Shown piece after piece: positions 38,926 to 54,203 of a stretch of 64,000 bases of DNA. The position numbers and the translations under genes were made by a program. Position 1 is the stretch's first letter. Each line of letters starts with the position of its first letter. This DNA comes from Osedax frankpressi. Its lineage: Eukaryota; Annelida; Polychaeta; Sabellida; Siboglinidae. Location of the stretch: assembly GCA_964035775.1 (NCBI GenBank), contig OZ038314.1:29311089-29375088 (forward strand), given 5' to 3'. Below the pieces are notes generated by a model. That model made no database searches, had not been told where the DNA came from, and was given only the letters and a program-made list of their open reading frames with translations.

Positions 38926-39839
38926 TAACACAGACAATTACAGACAAATCAGGAAAAAAAACCAGACTAATACACCCTCAATATAGAAACATCCAATATA
39001 CCGGATGTTTCCATGTCAGCTACATAGTTTAACATGATAGTGTTCGTTTTAGATATTGCACTTATGATATGTTATAAAAGATGAGCTATACTTCATGTAT
39101 ACCTTTAATTTATATTATTTTATCGATAACTTATGGAAATATATAAGGTTCATTATTGATGATGTATATCCTCAAAATATGTAAAACGGGTTAATACACC
39201 CATATTATAAAGTCATTTTTTCATATGAAAATGGATACATATTTAATATTTTATTTGATGAAGAATTTTTATATTAATATTTCATATTTTATCTTTATTT
39301 TCAAAAAAAAATCTATTTTATTACAAATTTTAGAAAAATGTATTATTAAGAGACTATTTTTTCCATTTCCGGAATATATATTTTTTTAAATTAAAAAGGA
39401 ACAAAGATTATAATTTTTATTAATTATTATTATTTGTAAATAAAAATAAACTTCCGTCATTCATTTTTATTCAAGACTATATATTGTAGAGTTGTAATTT
39501 ATTTAAATTATCTAATTAAAATTACATTTTTATACTAGGGTGTATTACTCCGTAATAGTGTAATGTATTAAAAGGGTGTATTAGTCTGGTTTTATATTGG
39601 AAAATCAGGTGGGTGTATTTGTCGTGAATAGGAGATGACGAACATGGAAACACCCACCAAAACATGTATATCAGAAAATACTGATTTATTCTTTCTCAAA
39701 TTTCCAGGCATTATTTATTAACCTAATAGTAGCCCGAATGTAAATTTTCGACTAAAACCAATCATTATTCAAAAGGGTGTATTTGTCTGGTTATACAAAA
39801 AATATACATTGAGGGTGTATTTGCCCGTAATAAGAGGTC
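38925..39839. mobile_element. Inserted 0.9 kb element with GGGTGTATT motifs
   Basis: It lies inside a (TA)n tract and is absent from the equivalent place in the paralogous copies at about 12590, 19900 and 52890, so it inserted after the duplications. It begins CTAACACAGAC and ends AAGAGGTCT, with TA repeat on both sides that hides any target duplication. It carries five GGGTGTATT motifs on plus (39538, 39574, 39611, 39775, 39813) and two on minus (38969, 39193), several followed by GTCTGGTT. The inner inverted pair ATTGAGGGTGTA near both ends (38971 and 39808) resembles subterminal inverted repeats of a non-autonomous DNA transposon. A hairpin GAAACATCC...GGATGTTTC lies near 38986-39011. No frame for a transposase was seen. 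Family unknown. Confidence 0.5.
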
Positions 39840-42572
39840 TATATAAATATATATATATCTACATATATAAATGAACATCTTTTTATACCTAGAGTTTAAT
39901 ATACATTAACAAATAATAAGCAAGTACTTTTTATTTGCGGATAAGATTTATACGAAAGTTTAATGAATGAGATACTAGATGTATTGTTATATATAATATA
40001 TATATACAGATTTTTATATTTGAACTAAATAGAAATTCTTAAATTTATGAATGTTGATTGTTTTACTTAAAGGATTACTTTAAATTCTAAATTATATTAT
40101 ATATTTTTGTATAATAAGTTATTATTCAATCATTATTTAGGTCAAATATTCAAAAACTTAATTGACGTAGATTATGTAAGCAGCCGTGACATCAAAATAT
40201 AATATTAATAATGTAATTAACTAAAGAATAGTATAACTATTGTTTCCATAATCGTATTATATAATATATTTATTAAGACAGTAATATAATAGTATATAAT
40301 AGTAAATACGATATGTCTATTATAATAATGTATAATTACAATTATTTTATATTAAATTATATATTTGATATATATGCCAATATTCCATATTATTCTGTAA
40401 TTTGTAATGAATGCAAATAAAGATGTAGATATGTAAATTTCCAAATTTTACTTTTTTTGTAATGAATTTGCACTTAACCATTTACACTTATTTTACGTAA
40501 TAAATAATATTTTAATTAACTATTAAAATACAAATATATGTATTCAATCTATTTCATTAGAGATATATAATCATATAAAATCAAGTTAATATATATTAAT
40601 TATTTTTATTTATTGTGTGTTTGCAGATAGTTATTTACAGTATTTGCCAAAGAACATACTATATGCTCTATACAGTATGACATACGGTATAATAGAATAA
40701 TAGTATATTATAGGAAACCCATTGTTATATGTAACTGTGCATTGTAACTGTGCAATGTTAGTATAATTATTCTAAAAATATAACTTACACTATAATAGCT
40801 ATTGTATCCTATAAGGGATATTGAAATATAAAATATATTAGAGATCATAATAATTTAGATATATAATCTCTATGCTTTGATACCAATTTAATCATATAAT
40901 TCAAATATCAAAAGAAGCTTTTATATATCCATACTCGTTATAACCAATGCCACATAGCATAACTTGCCATACTATACATTGCAAATTGTATACATTATTT
41001 ACTGTTCTCATATATGCTTATGGTAATGAACATACCCTCGTAATTTATTCGTAATTAATATAAGATCATATTATCAACATATGAGCTAAGTTTATATCCA
41101 CACTTGGAACTCTTTACTTTCTTTAATTAATTATATTTTCTATTACATATTGAAGAAACTATTACCAGACGCATACATTTCACTTCGCTCTTGGAATAAT
41201 GATAAGGAATTAATTAAACCTTAAAATTATTATATATATATCATTTCGTGCTCTATTGTTCATATTATATTGTATGCTATGTTCTAATTTAATGCTAAAT
41301 ATTACAATAATTTTGAATTATTAAATAACCCAGAATATGCAGGTATCTAATATAATATAAAATATATATATATATATATATATATAAATATAAATAAAAT
41401 ATATATAAAATATCACATATATAAAATAATTATATCCTATCTTGGCAACTAATGATATATATTATAACAACGTAATTATATTTTTGTAATTATTCCAATA
41501 ATCAAATATAAAAAATTATACTATATAGATAATTAGATACATAATTGCAATATAATAAGATTAGGGGAATATTAGCAATATAAATCTATAGTAAATTAAA
41601 TACTTCCTGTTAATATACATTTTAGTGTGATGGTTGCTTACGTAGTCTACATCATAACTTTTAATATAACTAAATAATATTAAATAATATTTAATCATAA
41701 TAATAACAGTTTCATAACACATATTATTTATAATATGAAACTAATACATAGTTCGACAATAGATAACGTATATATATATATATATAACAAAGATATATAA
41801 TATGATTTATTGAAAACAACATCTTATATAGTAAATATATTTACAAATTAATTTAATATTAAATATGAACATAAAAAACTTTCATTATTATTTACAAAAA
41901 TCTTAAAAATGTAAAATTTATTTTGAATATATATTAATATAAAATAGAAATAAACTCATAGTTTAGATAAACAGAATATGAATTGATTTCTTCATCTTAT
42001 TAATAAGACTCTAGGCAAATATTATTCAGATAAAGAATGGCGTAGGTTGAACATATTTTCTACTTATATATATATATTTTTATTGTATAATTGATACAAT
42101 AATACTGGATATTTATATATTGTCATATAGAATAAGAATATATCCATAGATATTACATATTTTCATATTTTTTATTTTTATTATTACGAGCAGTATTTCC
42201 TATTGTTCCCATCTGATATAGCATAATAATAACCTTTATTGTGATTATTGTAACTTATCAATAATGCTTATTTATATAATTAGTCAATATATATAAAATG
42301 TTTAAATTAATAATTAAATATCATAAAATTACATTTTACATGAGGTATTATATAAATGCATTACACTTATTATATACTTTTAATAGCATTTGATGTTTAT
42401 ATTTAACAATTAAATTGAATTCTGACAATCATTATTATATATTTTATATAAAATATACCACATTATTAGAACATTATGAGTTTGAACATTATAAATATCA
42501 TACACTTTTAGTACGCCTTAAAAAATGTCCTTACTATCACATTTATAAAGAGTATATATTGTAGTTATAGTT

Positions 42573-42816
42573 TTATCTATTGATAAATATATATTTAATA
42601 GATGTTTTGGTAACTCCCAATTGGACACAGTGCATAATAAATACAATATTAAATATTTTTAACATGTCTATGGGAAGTTGTACTAGAGGAGTATGGTAAA
42701 CATGATGTAAAAGATCTACTTTAATTCTAAAAATTGAATCGTCCTTTAAATAAGTCTGGTTTATAAATATATGTTTAAACTTTTTATAAATTTCCCTGAT
42801 ACTATACACTGTTAAG

Positions 42817-42862
<46 letters not shown>

Positions 42863-42893
42863 ATAATAAACATAATAATAATAATAATATCAC
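42573..42893 (-). CDS. ORF family B, open copy 3
   Basis: 106 codons; the extra length lies in the (TA)n-encoded lead. The informative part equals copy 2 except for the C-terminal INR. It is the direct-duplicate partner of 15350-15658. Confidence 0.3.
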
Positions 42894-43020
42894 ACATCAG
42901 GCTAAATAGTCAAACACATATTACTTGTTATATAAATATATCCATCATTTAAAGTATTTAAATGAAATATAATTTTGTAATATAACAAGTTTCATAAATA
43001 ATTTGATAAATTATATATTT

Positions 43021-43325
43021 TGACATGTTCTTGGAAATGGCATATCGAGTTTCAAATCTCCAACCGAGAACCACTCATATCCATTTATTTTAAAATGAGG
43101 TTATTATTTTTAAAACTCTACTTAAAATATATCAAATTATTGAAATATTTACCACAACATCTTCGAGAAATGTGAGGTTTATATAATATAAATATTAATA
43201 TATCAAAATATTAAATAGCAATAAAATAAATATAAACATTATTATTTTGTTTTATAAAATAAATAAAAATTCTTTAATAATATCAAAATTAACCTTTGTA
43301 ATTTACATTAGTAAATAGTTGAGAC
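43021..43325 (-). pseudogene. Decayed microgene relative B6
   Basis: Direct-duplicate partner of the copy at 15787-16091. The start codon and acceptor are missing. Open ORF-B copy 42573-42893 lies downstream. Confidence 0.48.
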
Positions 43326-45239
43326 TTTATTTAATTTAATTTGATGTGATCTAATATAAAATACTGAACGTATCTCTTAAATGGAATATTAAAGCAAATA
43401 ACGCCTCTTTTATGAAATCTACAATGTAATTGGTTATCAGAAAATATATATATAATAAATATGAGAATTTTATAAATAATTTATAATTAATTGAATGCTA
43501 ATCACCCAATTAATATAATTTTAAAAGAAAATCCGCTTTTCAAACCGAGGTGATTTTAGTGAGCCGAATCGATTATCAAATTATCGCAATACTCGCTTAA
43601 TTTATCCATGCTTAAAAATACTCTAAACTAGGTATTAAATTGGATTAATAATGAATTGGAATCGATAATAAATAACCAAATAAATACATTCTAGCTTAAA
43701 ATATATGTATATTCTATAATTTTTAAATAAAAAAATCAAATAAACGATCACCAAATAGACAATATTAATTGAATTTTGTAATATTAGGATTTTAAATGAT
43801 ATTTTATATAATACATTTTTATAATAATTATTATATTATTTAAATAAATATTCATTGAAACTTTCATATAGTATAAACATTCGCTATCAACTAATACTTT
43901 TAAATAATATAATCTAATTATTAATATAATATACTAATTAAATAGCTATAATAGCATATTTTATATTTATCTATGATTAATATAAATTAATTGAATATAA
44001 TTATGATCTAATTATTAATATAATATACTAATTGAATAGCTATAGGTATCTATGAATACTATAAATTCCTCTATTATAATTATGATCTAATTATTAATAT
44101 TATAAAAATAATTATATAATTTAAAATAGATAATAGGATAACTATAATTTTAGTATAAGTCATCATTCTAAATATATTTATATTTATTTATAAATCTATT
44201 GCTGGATAAATCAATTGATTCATTTTATAATATATTTTTTAGCGTATAAGCTAAAAAATATAGATTTAACTTATTGTAGTAATTGATGGATGAGCATATA
44301 TGGATATACCTGAAATTCCTTATCCGAAATATTGCGTATAAGTATTACAACTATTACATTTAAAAATATAATTAGAGAAAGTTGTTTCGAGAAATTACTA
44401 AATAATACATTATTACTATTTATATTCATATTTTTTGTTATTATAGATTATTTTTCTTATTTAATAGTAATATTATACCGCCTCTTAATATATATAATTA
44501 ATATTTTATACTTTATCTCCTAACGAATTAAGAAATAACTATTACATTATTAACTGCGCCATCTATTATATATTAATTAAGTAATTTTAAGCCCGTATGA
44601 AATCAATTTGGTAAAGTAATAAAGCTATTTTATGAAATACTAAATATAAAAATTGATATTTAGTAAATCTATAATTTCTTTGTTCTCAAATATAGTATTA
44701 TTAATAACATTTGTATTTCTTATTGATATGTAATTTATATTTTATTGTTATATTTCAATGAATTTTATTTTTATATATTTATTTCATACATTAAATGTAT
44801 ATTATTATTTTATATATATTAATTTATATATGATGATTATATTCTCAATATATTGTATATACAAATACACTTATTATATGTTATGTATTTATCATATTAT
44901 CTATATAGAATAATTATTGTAAGAATTATTAAAATATATTAATTAATTTAATAAATCTAAAATTAATATAATTAACATATTAATTTACTAAATAGGTATA
45001 ATTAAATCATAAGTTACTATATAATTTATATGCTGCTATATATTAGCTAAAAAATTGATCTGTGTTTTTTGAGCTACGAGAATACGTTTTTTGTTTTATA
45101 TATAACCAAATATGTTATGTTAGCAAACCAATATGTTTTTACATTTGTTATAACATACGGTAATATTATACTGTCTCACATTTAAGTATAATTTTCAGGT
45201 GGGATAATAAAAATGCTATACATTTGAATTATTATTAAT

Positions 45240-47540
45240 CGTTATTATATGTTATGTTTAAATAGTTTTCATTAAATAATAATTAAAATTACATTTTCAG
45301 ATATATATACTAATGATTGTAATGTATATAATGAATTTGAATTTACAGATCATTTATTTTTCTATTTTAGTATTCTATTACTCTGCCAATATATATCAAT
45401 GTTTTCTTATACTCCAGAACAACTTAAAATTGAAATTCCTTATTTACGTTACAATTCGTATTGTATATTTTAGAATTAAATATAAATAATTATTTAATCA
45501 TACATATTCAAATAAGTTGAAATAAATTTTTCGAATAAAGAGAAGTTAAATAAAATAAAGAACACGTCAATATATATGTAGAAGATCAATACTCAATTTA
45601 TCACACACACTTAATTGATGTTTTACTAACACACTACTACTTATTATATTATATATTTTTGTATAACAAGTTATGATTCAATCATTATTTAGGTCAAAAC
45701 TTAGTGACGTAGATTACGTATGCAGCTGTGACAATAAAATATAATATTAATAGTTTAATTAACTCTAGAGTATTATAGCTATTGTTCCCATAATCTTAGT
45801 ACACTATAATTATATATTTAGGTAAAATATTCAAAAACTTAGTGACGTAGGCTACGTAAGCAGCCGTGACATCAAAATATAATATTAATTATGTAATTAA
45901 CTATATAATATTATAGCTATTGTTTCCATTATCGTATTATATAATATATTTATATTAGTTCTTACGATAAAGATAATGATATAATATAATTATTTTATAT
46001 GAATGTATATTTATTTTTTTAATTGTTTCATAATCCAATATAAATTTAAAAGTTACTATTATATTAATAGATATTTTTATACAATAAGAAAAATAGGGCA
46101 TTCTTAAAAGTATTAAATAAGCTATTCACATAAACTCAAATATATCTCAGGAAATTAATCTCAAAATATATTATTATAAATAAATATGTCGATATGTAAA
46201 TTTCCAAATTTTACTTTTTTTGTAATGAATTTGCACTTAACCATTTACACTTATTTTACCTAATAAATAATATTTTAATTAACTATTAAAATACAAATAT
46301 ATGTATTCAATCTATTTCATTAGAGATATATAATCATATAAAATCAATTTAATATATATTAATTATTTTTATTTATTGTGTGTATGCAGATAGTTATTTA
46401 CAGTATTTGCCAAATAACATACAAGATTCTCTATACCGTATGACATACAGTTTAATAGTATAATAGTATATTATAGGAAAACCATCATATATTATTCTAA
46501 AAATATAACTTACACTTTAATAGCTATTGTATCGTATCCTATAAGGGATATTGAAATATAAAATATATTAGAGATCATAATAATTTTGATATATAACCTC
46601 TATGCTTTGATATCAATTTAATTATATAATCGTATCCTCTAATCAGAAAGGAATCTTCAATGAATTCCAATATCTAAAGAAGATTCTATATATTCATACT
46701 CGTTATAACCAATGCCATATAGCATAGCTTGCCATACTATACATTGCAAATTGTATAAATCATTCACTGTTCTCATATATGCATATGGTAATGCACATAC
46801 CCTCGTAATTTATTTAAATATAAGATCATATTATCAACATATGAATTAAGTTTATATCCACACTTGGAACTCTTTACTTTCTTTAATTAAATATATTTTC
46901 TATTACATATTGAAGAAACTATAACCAGACGTATAAATTTCACTTCGCTCTTGGAATAATGATAAGAAATTAATTAAACCTAAAAATTGTTATATATATA
47001 TTATTTCGTGATCTATTGTTCATATTATATTGTATGATATGTGCTAATTTAATGCTAAATATTACAATAATCTTGAATTGTTAAATAACCCAGAATATGC
47101 AGGTATCTAATATAATATAAAAAATATATATATACTAATGAAATATATTATAACAACGTAATTATATTTTTGTAATTATTCCAATAATCAAATATAAAAA
47201 ATATATTATTTTAGATAATGATTAGATACATAATTACAATATAATAAGATTAGGGGAATATTAGCAATATAACTCTATAGTAAATTAAATACTTCCTGTT
47301 AATATACATTTTAGTGTGATGGTTGCTTACGTAGTCTACATCATAACTTTTAATATAACCAAATATATTTAATCATAATAATAACAGTTTCATAACACAT
47401 ATTATTTATAATATGAAACTAATACATAGTTCGACAATAACTAAGATATATAATATGATTTATTGAAAACAATATTTTATATAGTAAATATTACAAATTA
47501 ATTTAATAATAAAAATGAACATAAAAAACTTTCATTATTA
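45240..47540. repeat. Spacer of inverted repeat II, mosaic of known blocks
   Basis: Plus-orientation pieces resembling 12050-14600, with short deletions: the segment before the microgene, two GCAGCYGTGAC blocks (45715 and 45855), the segment inverted at 4340-4760, and a TAGGGG block at about 47245. No microgene or other frame seen. Confidence 0.5.
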
Positions 47541-48209
47541 TTAGGATTACTAATAATACAAATGTATAGCATTTTTATTATACCACCTGAAATTATGCTT
47601 ACAAATGTGAGACAGCATAATATTACCGTATATTATAACAAGCGTAAAAACATATTTGTTTGCTAACATAACATATTTGGCTATATAAGAAACAAAAAAC
47701 GTATTCTCGTAGCTCAAAAACACATATCAATATTTTAGATAATATATAACAGCATATAAATTATATAGTAACTTATTATTTAATTATACTTATTTAGTAA
47801 ATTAATATGTTAATTATATTAAATTTAGATTTATTAAATTAATTAAAATATTATAATAATTCTTACAATATATTGAGAATATAATCATCATATATAAATT
47901 CATATATATAAAATAATAATATACATTTAATGTATGATATAAATATATAAAAATAATATTCATTTAAATATAACAATAAAATATAAATTACATATCAATA
48001 AGAAATACAAATGTTATTAATAATACTATATTTGAGAACTTACAAAGGAATTATAGATTTACTAAATATCAATCTTTATATTTAGTATTTCATAAAATAG
48101 CTTTATTACTTTACCAAATTGATTTCTTACGGGCTTAATATGACTTAATTAATATATAATAGATGGCGAGGTTAATAATATTAATATTAATTATATATAT
48201 ATATAAATA

Positions 48210-48261
<52 letters not shown>

Positions 48262-49433
48262 CGAAACGGTATAATATTACTATTAAATAAGAAAAAGAAT
48301 AGATAATAACAAAAATATGAATATAAATAGTAATAATGTATTATTTAGTAATTGCTCGAAACAACTTTCTCTAATTATATTTTTTAATGTAATAGTTGTA
48401 ATAATTATACGCAATATTTAGGATAAGGAATTTCAGGTATATCCATATATGTTCATCCATAAATTACTACAATATGTTAAATCTATATTTTTTAGCTTAT
48501 ACGCTAACAAATATATTATAAAATGAATCAATTGATTTATCCAGCAATAGATTTATAAATAAATATAAATATATTTAGAATGATGATTTATACCGAAATT
48601 ATAGTTATCTTATTATCTATTTTAAAAAATAGAATTATTTTTTTAATATTAATAATTTAATTTTAATAATTAGATCATAATTATAATAGAGGAATTTATA
48701 GTATTCATAGATACCTATAGCTATGCAATTAGTATATTATATTAATAATTAGATCATAATTATATTCAATTAATTTATATTAATCATAGATAAATATAAA
48801 ATATGCTATTATAGCTATTTAATTAGTATATTATATTAATAATTAGATTATATTATTTAAAAGTATTAGTTGATAGCGAATGTTTATACTATATGAAAGT
48901 TTCAATGAATATTTATTTAAATAATATAATAATTATTATAAAAATGTATTATATAAAATATCATTTAAAATCCTAATATTACAAAATTCAATTAATATTG
49001 TCTATTTGGTGATCGTTTATTTGATTTTTTTATTTAAAAATTATAGAATATACATATATTTTAAGCTAGAATGTATTTATTTGGTTATTTATTATCGATT
49101 CCAATTCATTATTAATCCAATTTAATACCTAGTTTAGAGTATTTTTAAGCATGGATAAATTAAGCGAGTATTGCGATAATTTGATAATCGATTCGGCTCA
49201 CTAAAATCACCTCGGTTTGAAAAGCGGATTTTCTTTTAAAATTATATTAATTGGGTGATTAGCATTCCATTAATTATAAATTATTTATAAAATTCTCATA
49301 TTTATTATATATATATTTTCTGATAACCAATAACATTGTAGATTTCATAAAAGAGGCGTTATTTGCTTTAATATTCCATTTAAGAGATACGTTCAGTATT
49401 TTATATTAGATCACATCAAATTAAATTAAATAA

Positions 49434-49740
49434 AGTCTCAACTATTTACTAATGTAAATTACAAAGGTTAATTTTGATATTATTAAAGAATTTTTATTTA
49501 TTTTATAAAACAAAATAATAATGTTTATATTTATTTTATTGCTATTTAATATTTTGATATATTAATATTTATATTATATAAACCTCACATTTCTCGAAGA
49601 TGTTGTGGTAAATATTTCAATAATTTGATATATTTTAAGTAGAGTTTTAAAAATAATAACCTCATTTTAAAATAAATGGATATGAGTGGTTCTCGGTTGG
49701 AGATTTGAAACTCGATATGCCATTTCCAAGAACATGTCAA
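49434..49740 (+). pseudogene. Decayed microgene relative B7
   Basis: Inverted-duplicate partner of the copy at 43021-43325: AAGTCTCAAC instead of ATG, no TTTTTTCAG. The ending AACATGTCAA lacks the TAA found in intact copies. Open ORF-B copy 49863-50201 follows. Confidence 0.48.
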
Positions 49741-49862
49741 AATATATAATTTATCAAATTATTTATGAAACTTGTTATATTACAAAATTATATTTCATTT
49801 AAATACTTTAAATGATGGATATATTTATATAACAAGTAATATGTGTTTGACTATTTAGCCTG

Positions 49863-49897
49863 ATGTGTGATATTATTATTATTATTATGTTTATTAT

Positions 49898-49950
<53 letters not shown>

Positions 49951-50201
49951 TATTCAACTTAACAGTGTATAGTATCAGGGAAATTTATAAAAAGTTTAAA
50001 CATATATTTATAAACCATACTTATTTAAAGGACGATTCGATTTTTAGAATTAAAGTAGATCTTTTACATCATGTTTACCATACTCCTCTAGTACAACTTC
50101 CCATAGACATGTTAAAAATATTTAATATTGTATTTATTATGCACTGTGTTCAATTGGGAGTTACCAAAACATCTATTAAATATATATTTATCAATAGATA
50201 A
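49863..50201 (+). CDS. ORF family B, open copy 4
   Basis: 112 codons with a long (TA)n-encoded Ile-Tyr lead. After the repeat, TTCAACTTAACAG could be a 3' splice site leading into the conserved part, so the real start is unclear. Inverted-duplicate partner of 42573-42893. Confidence 0.3.
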
Positions 50202-50910
50202 AACTATAACTACAATATATACTCTTTATAAATGTGATAGTAAGGACATTTTTTAAGGCGTACTAAAAGTGTATGATATTTATAATGTTCAAACTCATAA
50301 TGTTCTAATAATGTGGTATATTTTATAAAAAATGTATAATAATGATTATCAGAATTCAATTTAATTGTTAAATATAAACATCAAATGCTATTAAAAGTGT
50401 ATAATAAGTGTAATGCATTTATATAATACCTCAATTTTATGATATTTAATTATTAATTTAAACATTTTATATATATTGACTAATTATATAAATAAGCATT
50501 ATTGATAAGTTACAATAATCACAATAAAGGTTATTATTATGCTATATCAGATGGGAACAATAGGAAATACTGCTCGTAATAATAAATATCCAGTATTATT
50601 GTATCAATTATACAATAAAAATATATATATATAAGTAGAAAATATGTTCAACCTACGCCATTCTTTATCTGAATAATATTTGCCTAGAGTCTTATTAATA
50701 AGATGAAGAAATCAATTCATATTCTGTTTATCTAAACTATGAGTTTATTTCTATTTTATATTAATATATATTCAAAATAAATTTTACATTTTTAAGATTT
50801 TTGTAAATAATAATGAAAGTTTTTTATGTTCATATTTAATATTAAATTAATTTGTAAATATATTTACTATATAAGATGTTGTTTTCAATAAATCATATTA
50901 TATATCTTTG

Positions 50911-50946
<36 letters not shown>

Positions 50947-51323
50947 GTTATCTATTGTCGAACTATGTATTAGTTTCATATTATAAATAATATGTGTTAT
51001 GAAACTGTTATTATTATGATTAAATATTATTTAATATTATTTAGTTATATTAAAAGTTATGATGTAGACTACGTAAGCACCCATCACACTAAAATGTATA
51101 TTAACAGGAAGTATTTAATTTACTATAGATTTATATTGCTAATATTCCCCTAATCTTATTATATTGCAATTATGTATCTAATTATCTATATAGTATAATT
51201 TTTTATATTTGATTATTGGAATAATTACAAAAATATAATTACGTTGTTATAATATATATCATTAGTTGCCAAGATAGGATATAATTATTTTATATATGTG
51301 ATATTTTATATATATTTTATTTA

Positions 51324-51369
<46 letters not shown>

Positions 51370-53520
51370 ATATTATATTAGATACCTGCATATTCTGGGT
51401 TATTTAATAATTCAAAATTATTGTAATATTTAGCATTAAATTAGAACATAGCATACAATATAATATGAACAATAGAGCACGAAATGATATATATATAATA
51501 ATTTTAAGGTTTAATTAATTCCTTATCATTATTCCAAGAGCGAAGTGAAATGTATGCGTCTGGTAATAGTTTCTTCAATATGTAATAAAAAATATATTTA
51601 ATTAAAGAAAGTAAAGAGTTCCAAGTGTGGATATAAACTTAGCTCATATGTTGATAATATGATCCTATATTAATTACGAATAAATTACGAGGGTATGTTC
51701 ATTACCATAAGCATATATGAGAACAGTAAATAATGTATACAATTTGCAATGTATAGTATGGCAAGTTATGCTATGTGGCATTGGTTATAACGAGTATGGA
51801 TATATAAAAGCTTCTTTTGATATTTGAATTATATGATTAAATTGGTATCAAAGCATAGAGGTTATATATCTAAATTATTATGATCTCTAATATATTTTAT
51901 ATTTCAATATCCCTTATAGGATACAATAGCTATTATAGTGTAAGTTATATTTTTAGAATAATTATACTAACATTGCACAGTTACAATGCACAGTTACATA
52001 TAACAATGGTTTTCCTATAATATACTATTATACTATTATACCGTATGTCATACTGTATAGAGCATATAGTATGTTCTTTGGCAAATACTGTAAATAACTA
52101 TCTGCAAACACACAATAAATAAAAATAATTAATATATATTAACTTGATTTTATATGATTATATATCTCTAATGAAATAGATTGAATACATATATTTGTAT
52201 TTTAATAGTTAATTAAAATATTATTTATTACGTAAAATAAGTGTAAATGGTTAAGTGCAAATTCATTACAAAAAAAGTAAAATTTGGAAATTTACATATC
52301 TACATCTTTATTTGCATTCATTACAAATTACAGAATAATATGGAATATTGGCATATATATTAAATATATAATTTAATATAAAATAATTGTAATTATACAT
52401 TATTATAATAGACATATAGTATTTACTATTATATACTATTATATTACTGTCTTAATAAATATATTATATAATACGATTATGGAAACAATAGTTATACTAT
52501 TCTTTAGTAAATTACATTATTAATATTATATTTTGATGTCACGGCTGCTTACATAATCTACGTCAATTAAGTTTTTGAATATTTGACCTAAATAATGATT
52601 GAATAATAACTTATTATACAAAAATATATAAAATAATTTAGAATTTAAAGTAATCCTTTAAGTAAAACAATCAACATTTATAAATTTAAGAATTTCTATT
52701 TAGTTCAAATATAAAAATCTGTATATATATATTATATATAACAATACATCTAGTATCTCATTCATTAAACTTTCGTATAAATCTTATCCGCAAATAAAAA
52801 GTACTTGCTTATTATTTGTTAATGTTGTTAGTATATTAAACTCTAGGTATAAAAAGATGTTCATTTATATATGTAGATATATATATATTTATATATATAT
52901 ATATATATATATATAATAGATTTATAAAATAATAAAAAAATAGTTAATTATGAATATTAACATCTTTAAGATATTTATTAATATTAACTATTTAGAAACA
53001 ATAACGTATCATATTTATTAAGTAATATATACCTTAGTAGTGTGTTAGTGAAATATCAAGTAAGTGTGTGTGATAAATTGTGTATTGATCTTCTACATAT
53101 ATATTGACGTGTACTGCTCTTTATTCGAAAAATTGATTTCAACTTATTTGAATACGTATGATTAAATAATGATTTAAATTTCATTCTCAAAGATATACAA
53201 TACGAATTGTAACATATATAAGGAATTTTAATTTTAAGTTATTCTGGAGTATAAGAAAACATTGATATATCTTGGCATACCTATTAATTCTAAAATAATT
53301 GTAATATATATGATCACCATATATAAAATAGAAAAATAAATTATCTGTAAATTCAAATTCATTATATACATTACAATAATTAGTATATATATCTGAAAAT
53401 GTAATTTTAATTATTATTTAATGAAAACTATTGAAATAAGTTTAACATTTTTGTTCTAATATATGTCGACAACAATTAATACTAATAAATATATTTTACA
53501 AGATTTCTGAAATATATATA

Positions 53521-53556
<36 letters not shown>

Positions 53557-53764
53557 GAAATGGAAGTATATATTATAATCTTAAGATTAATGATCAATAA
53601 ATCGTACAAGTGAAATCACATTATTACAAAAATACTCTCTGTAGTGATTTATAGTTACTATTTATAGTGATAATTAAATTAAAATGATAATCAAATATTA
53701 TATCGTTGAATTATTCAATTATTTATAAAATGCTCACATTAATTATATATATATGTTCCTATAA

Positions 53765-53877
53765 CCAATCATATTGAAGATTGAATAAAAGAGGCGTTAT
53801 TAAATATTATATTTAAGTGATAAATTCAGCATTCTATATTATATATCACATTTGAACATCGAATTAAAACGAGAAAA
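53765..53877 (+). promoter_or_regulatory. Promoter and leader of microgene copy b
   Basis: CCAAT at 53765-53769 and AATAAAAG at 53784-53791, then the leader to the ATG at 53878. Spacing equals that of copies a and c. Confidence 0.38.
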
Positions 53878-54203
53878 ATGTCTCAACTATCTACTAATGC
53901 AAATAACGAAGGTAGATTTTTATATTATAATGTAATTTATATTTACTTTATTCAATAATAATAATATAATTATATTTTTTATATTTATTTTTTATTTGTT
54001 AATATTCATATCATATAAACCTCACATTTTTTGATAAATGTGTTGTAAATATTTAACATCCTAAAATATTGTTATTTTTGTTTTAAATATAATCACATCA
54101 TTATAACATTATTTTTATTTTTTCAGATATGTGCACAAATGGATATGAGTGGTTCTCGGTTGGAGATTCGGACCTCGATATGCCATTCCCAAGAACATAT
54201 TAA
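53878..54203 (+). CDS. Two-exon microgene, 36-aa acidic peptide (copy b)
   Basis: Exon 1 is 53878-53911 and exon 2 is 54127-54203. The 215 bp intron starts GTAGAT and ends TTTTTTCAG. The peptide differs from copy a by Asn for Tyr at residue 10 and Cys for Tyr at residue 14; the C-terminal block from GYEWF to PRTY is identical. The copy lies in an inverted duplicate of the segment holding the copy at 29268-29593 and shares its intron length and donor. A CCAAT box (53765) and AATAAAAG box (53784) precede it at the same spacing as in copy a. Function unknown; no membrane or secretion signal is visible. Confidence 0.58.

Larger units (their letters stand above)
33343..45170. repeat. Large direct duplication, copy 2 (partner 6716-17735)
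   Basis: Colinear with 6716-17735 and about 0.8 kb longer, mainly because of the element at 38925-39839. It carries one microgene (37593-37930), one open ORF-B copy and two decayed microgenes. Confidence 0.7.
47540..53680. repeat. Inverted repeat II, right arm (partner 38150-45240)
   Basis: Reverse complement of 38150-45240 without the 0.9 kb insertion. It holds the inverted MDIPEIPYPKYC frame, decayed microgene B7 and an open ORF-B copy. Confidence 0.65.
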
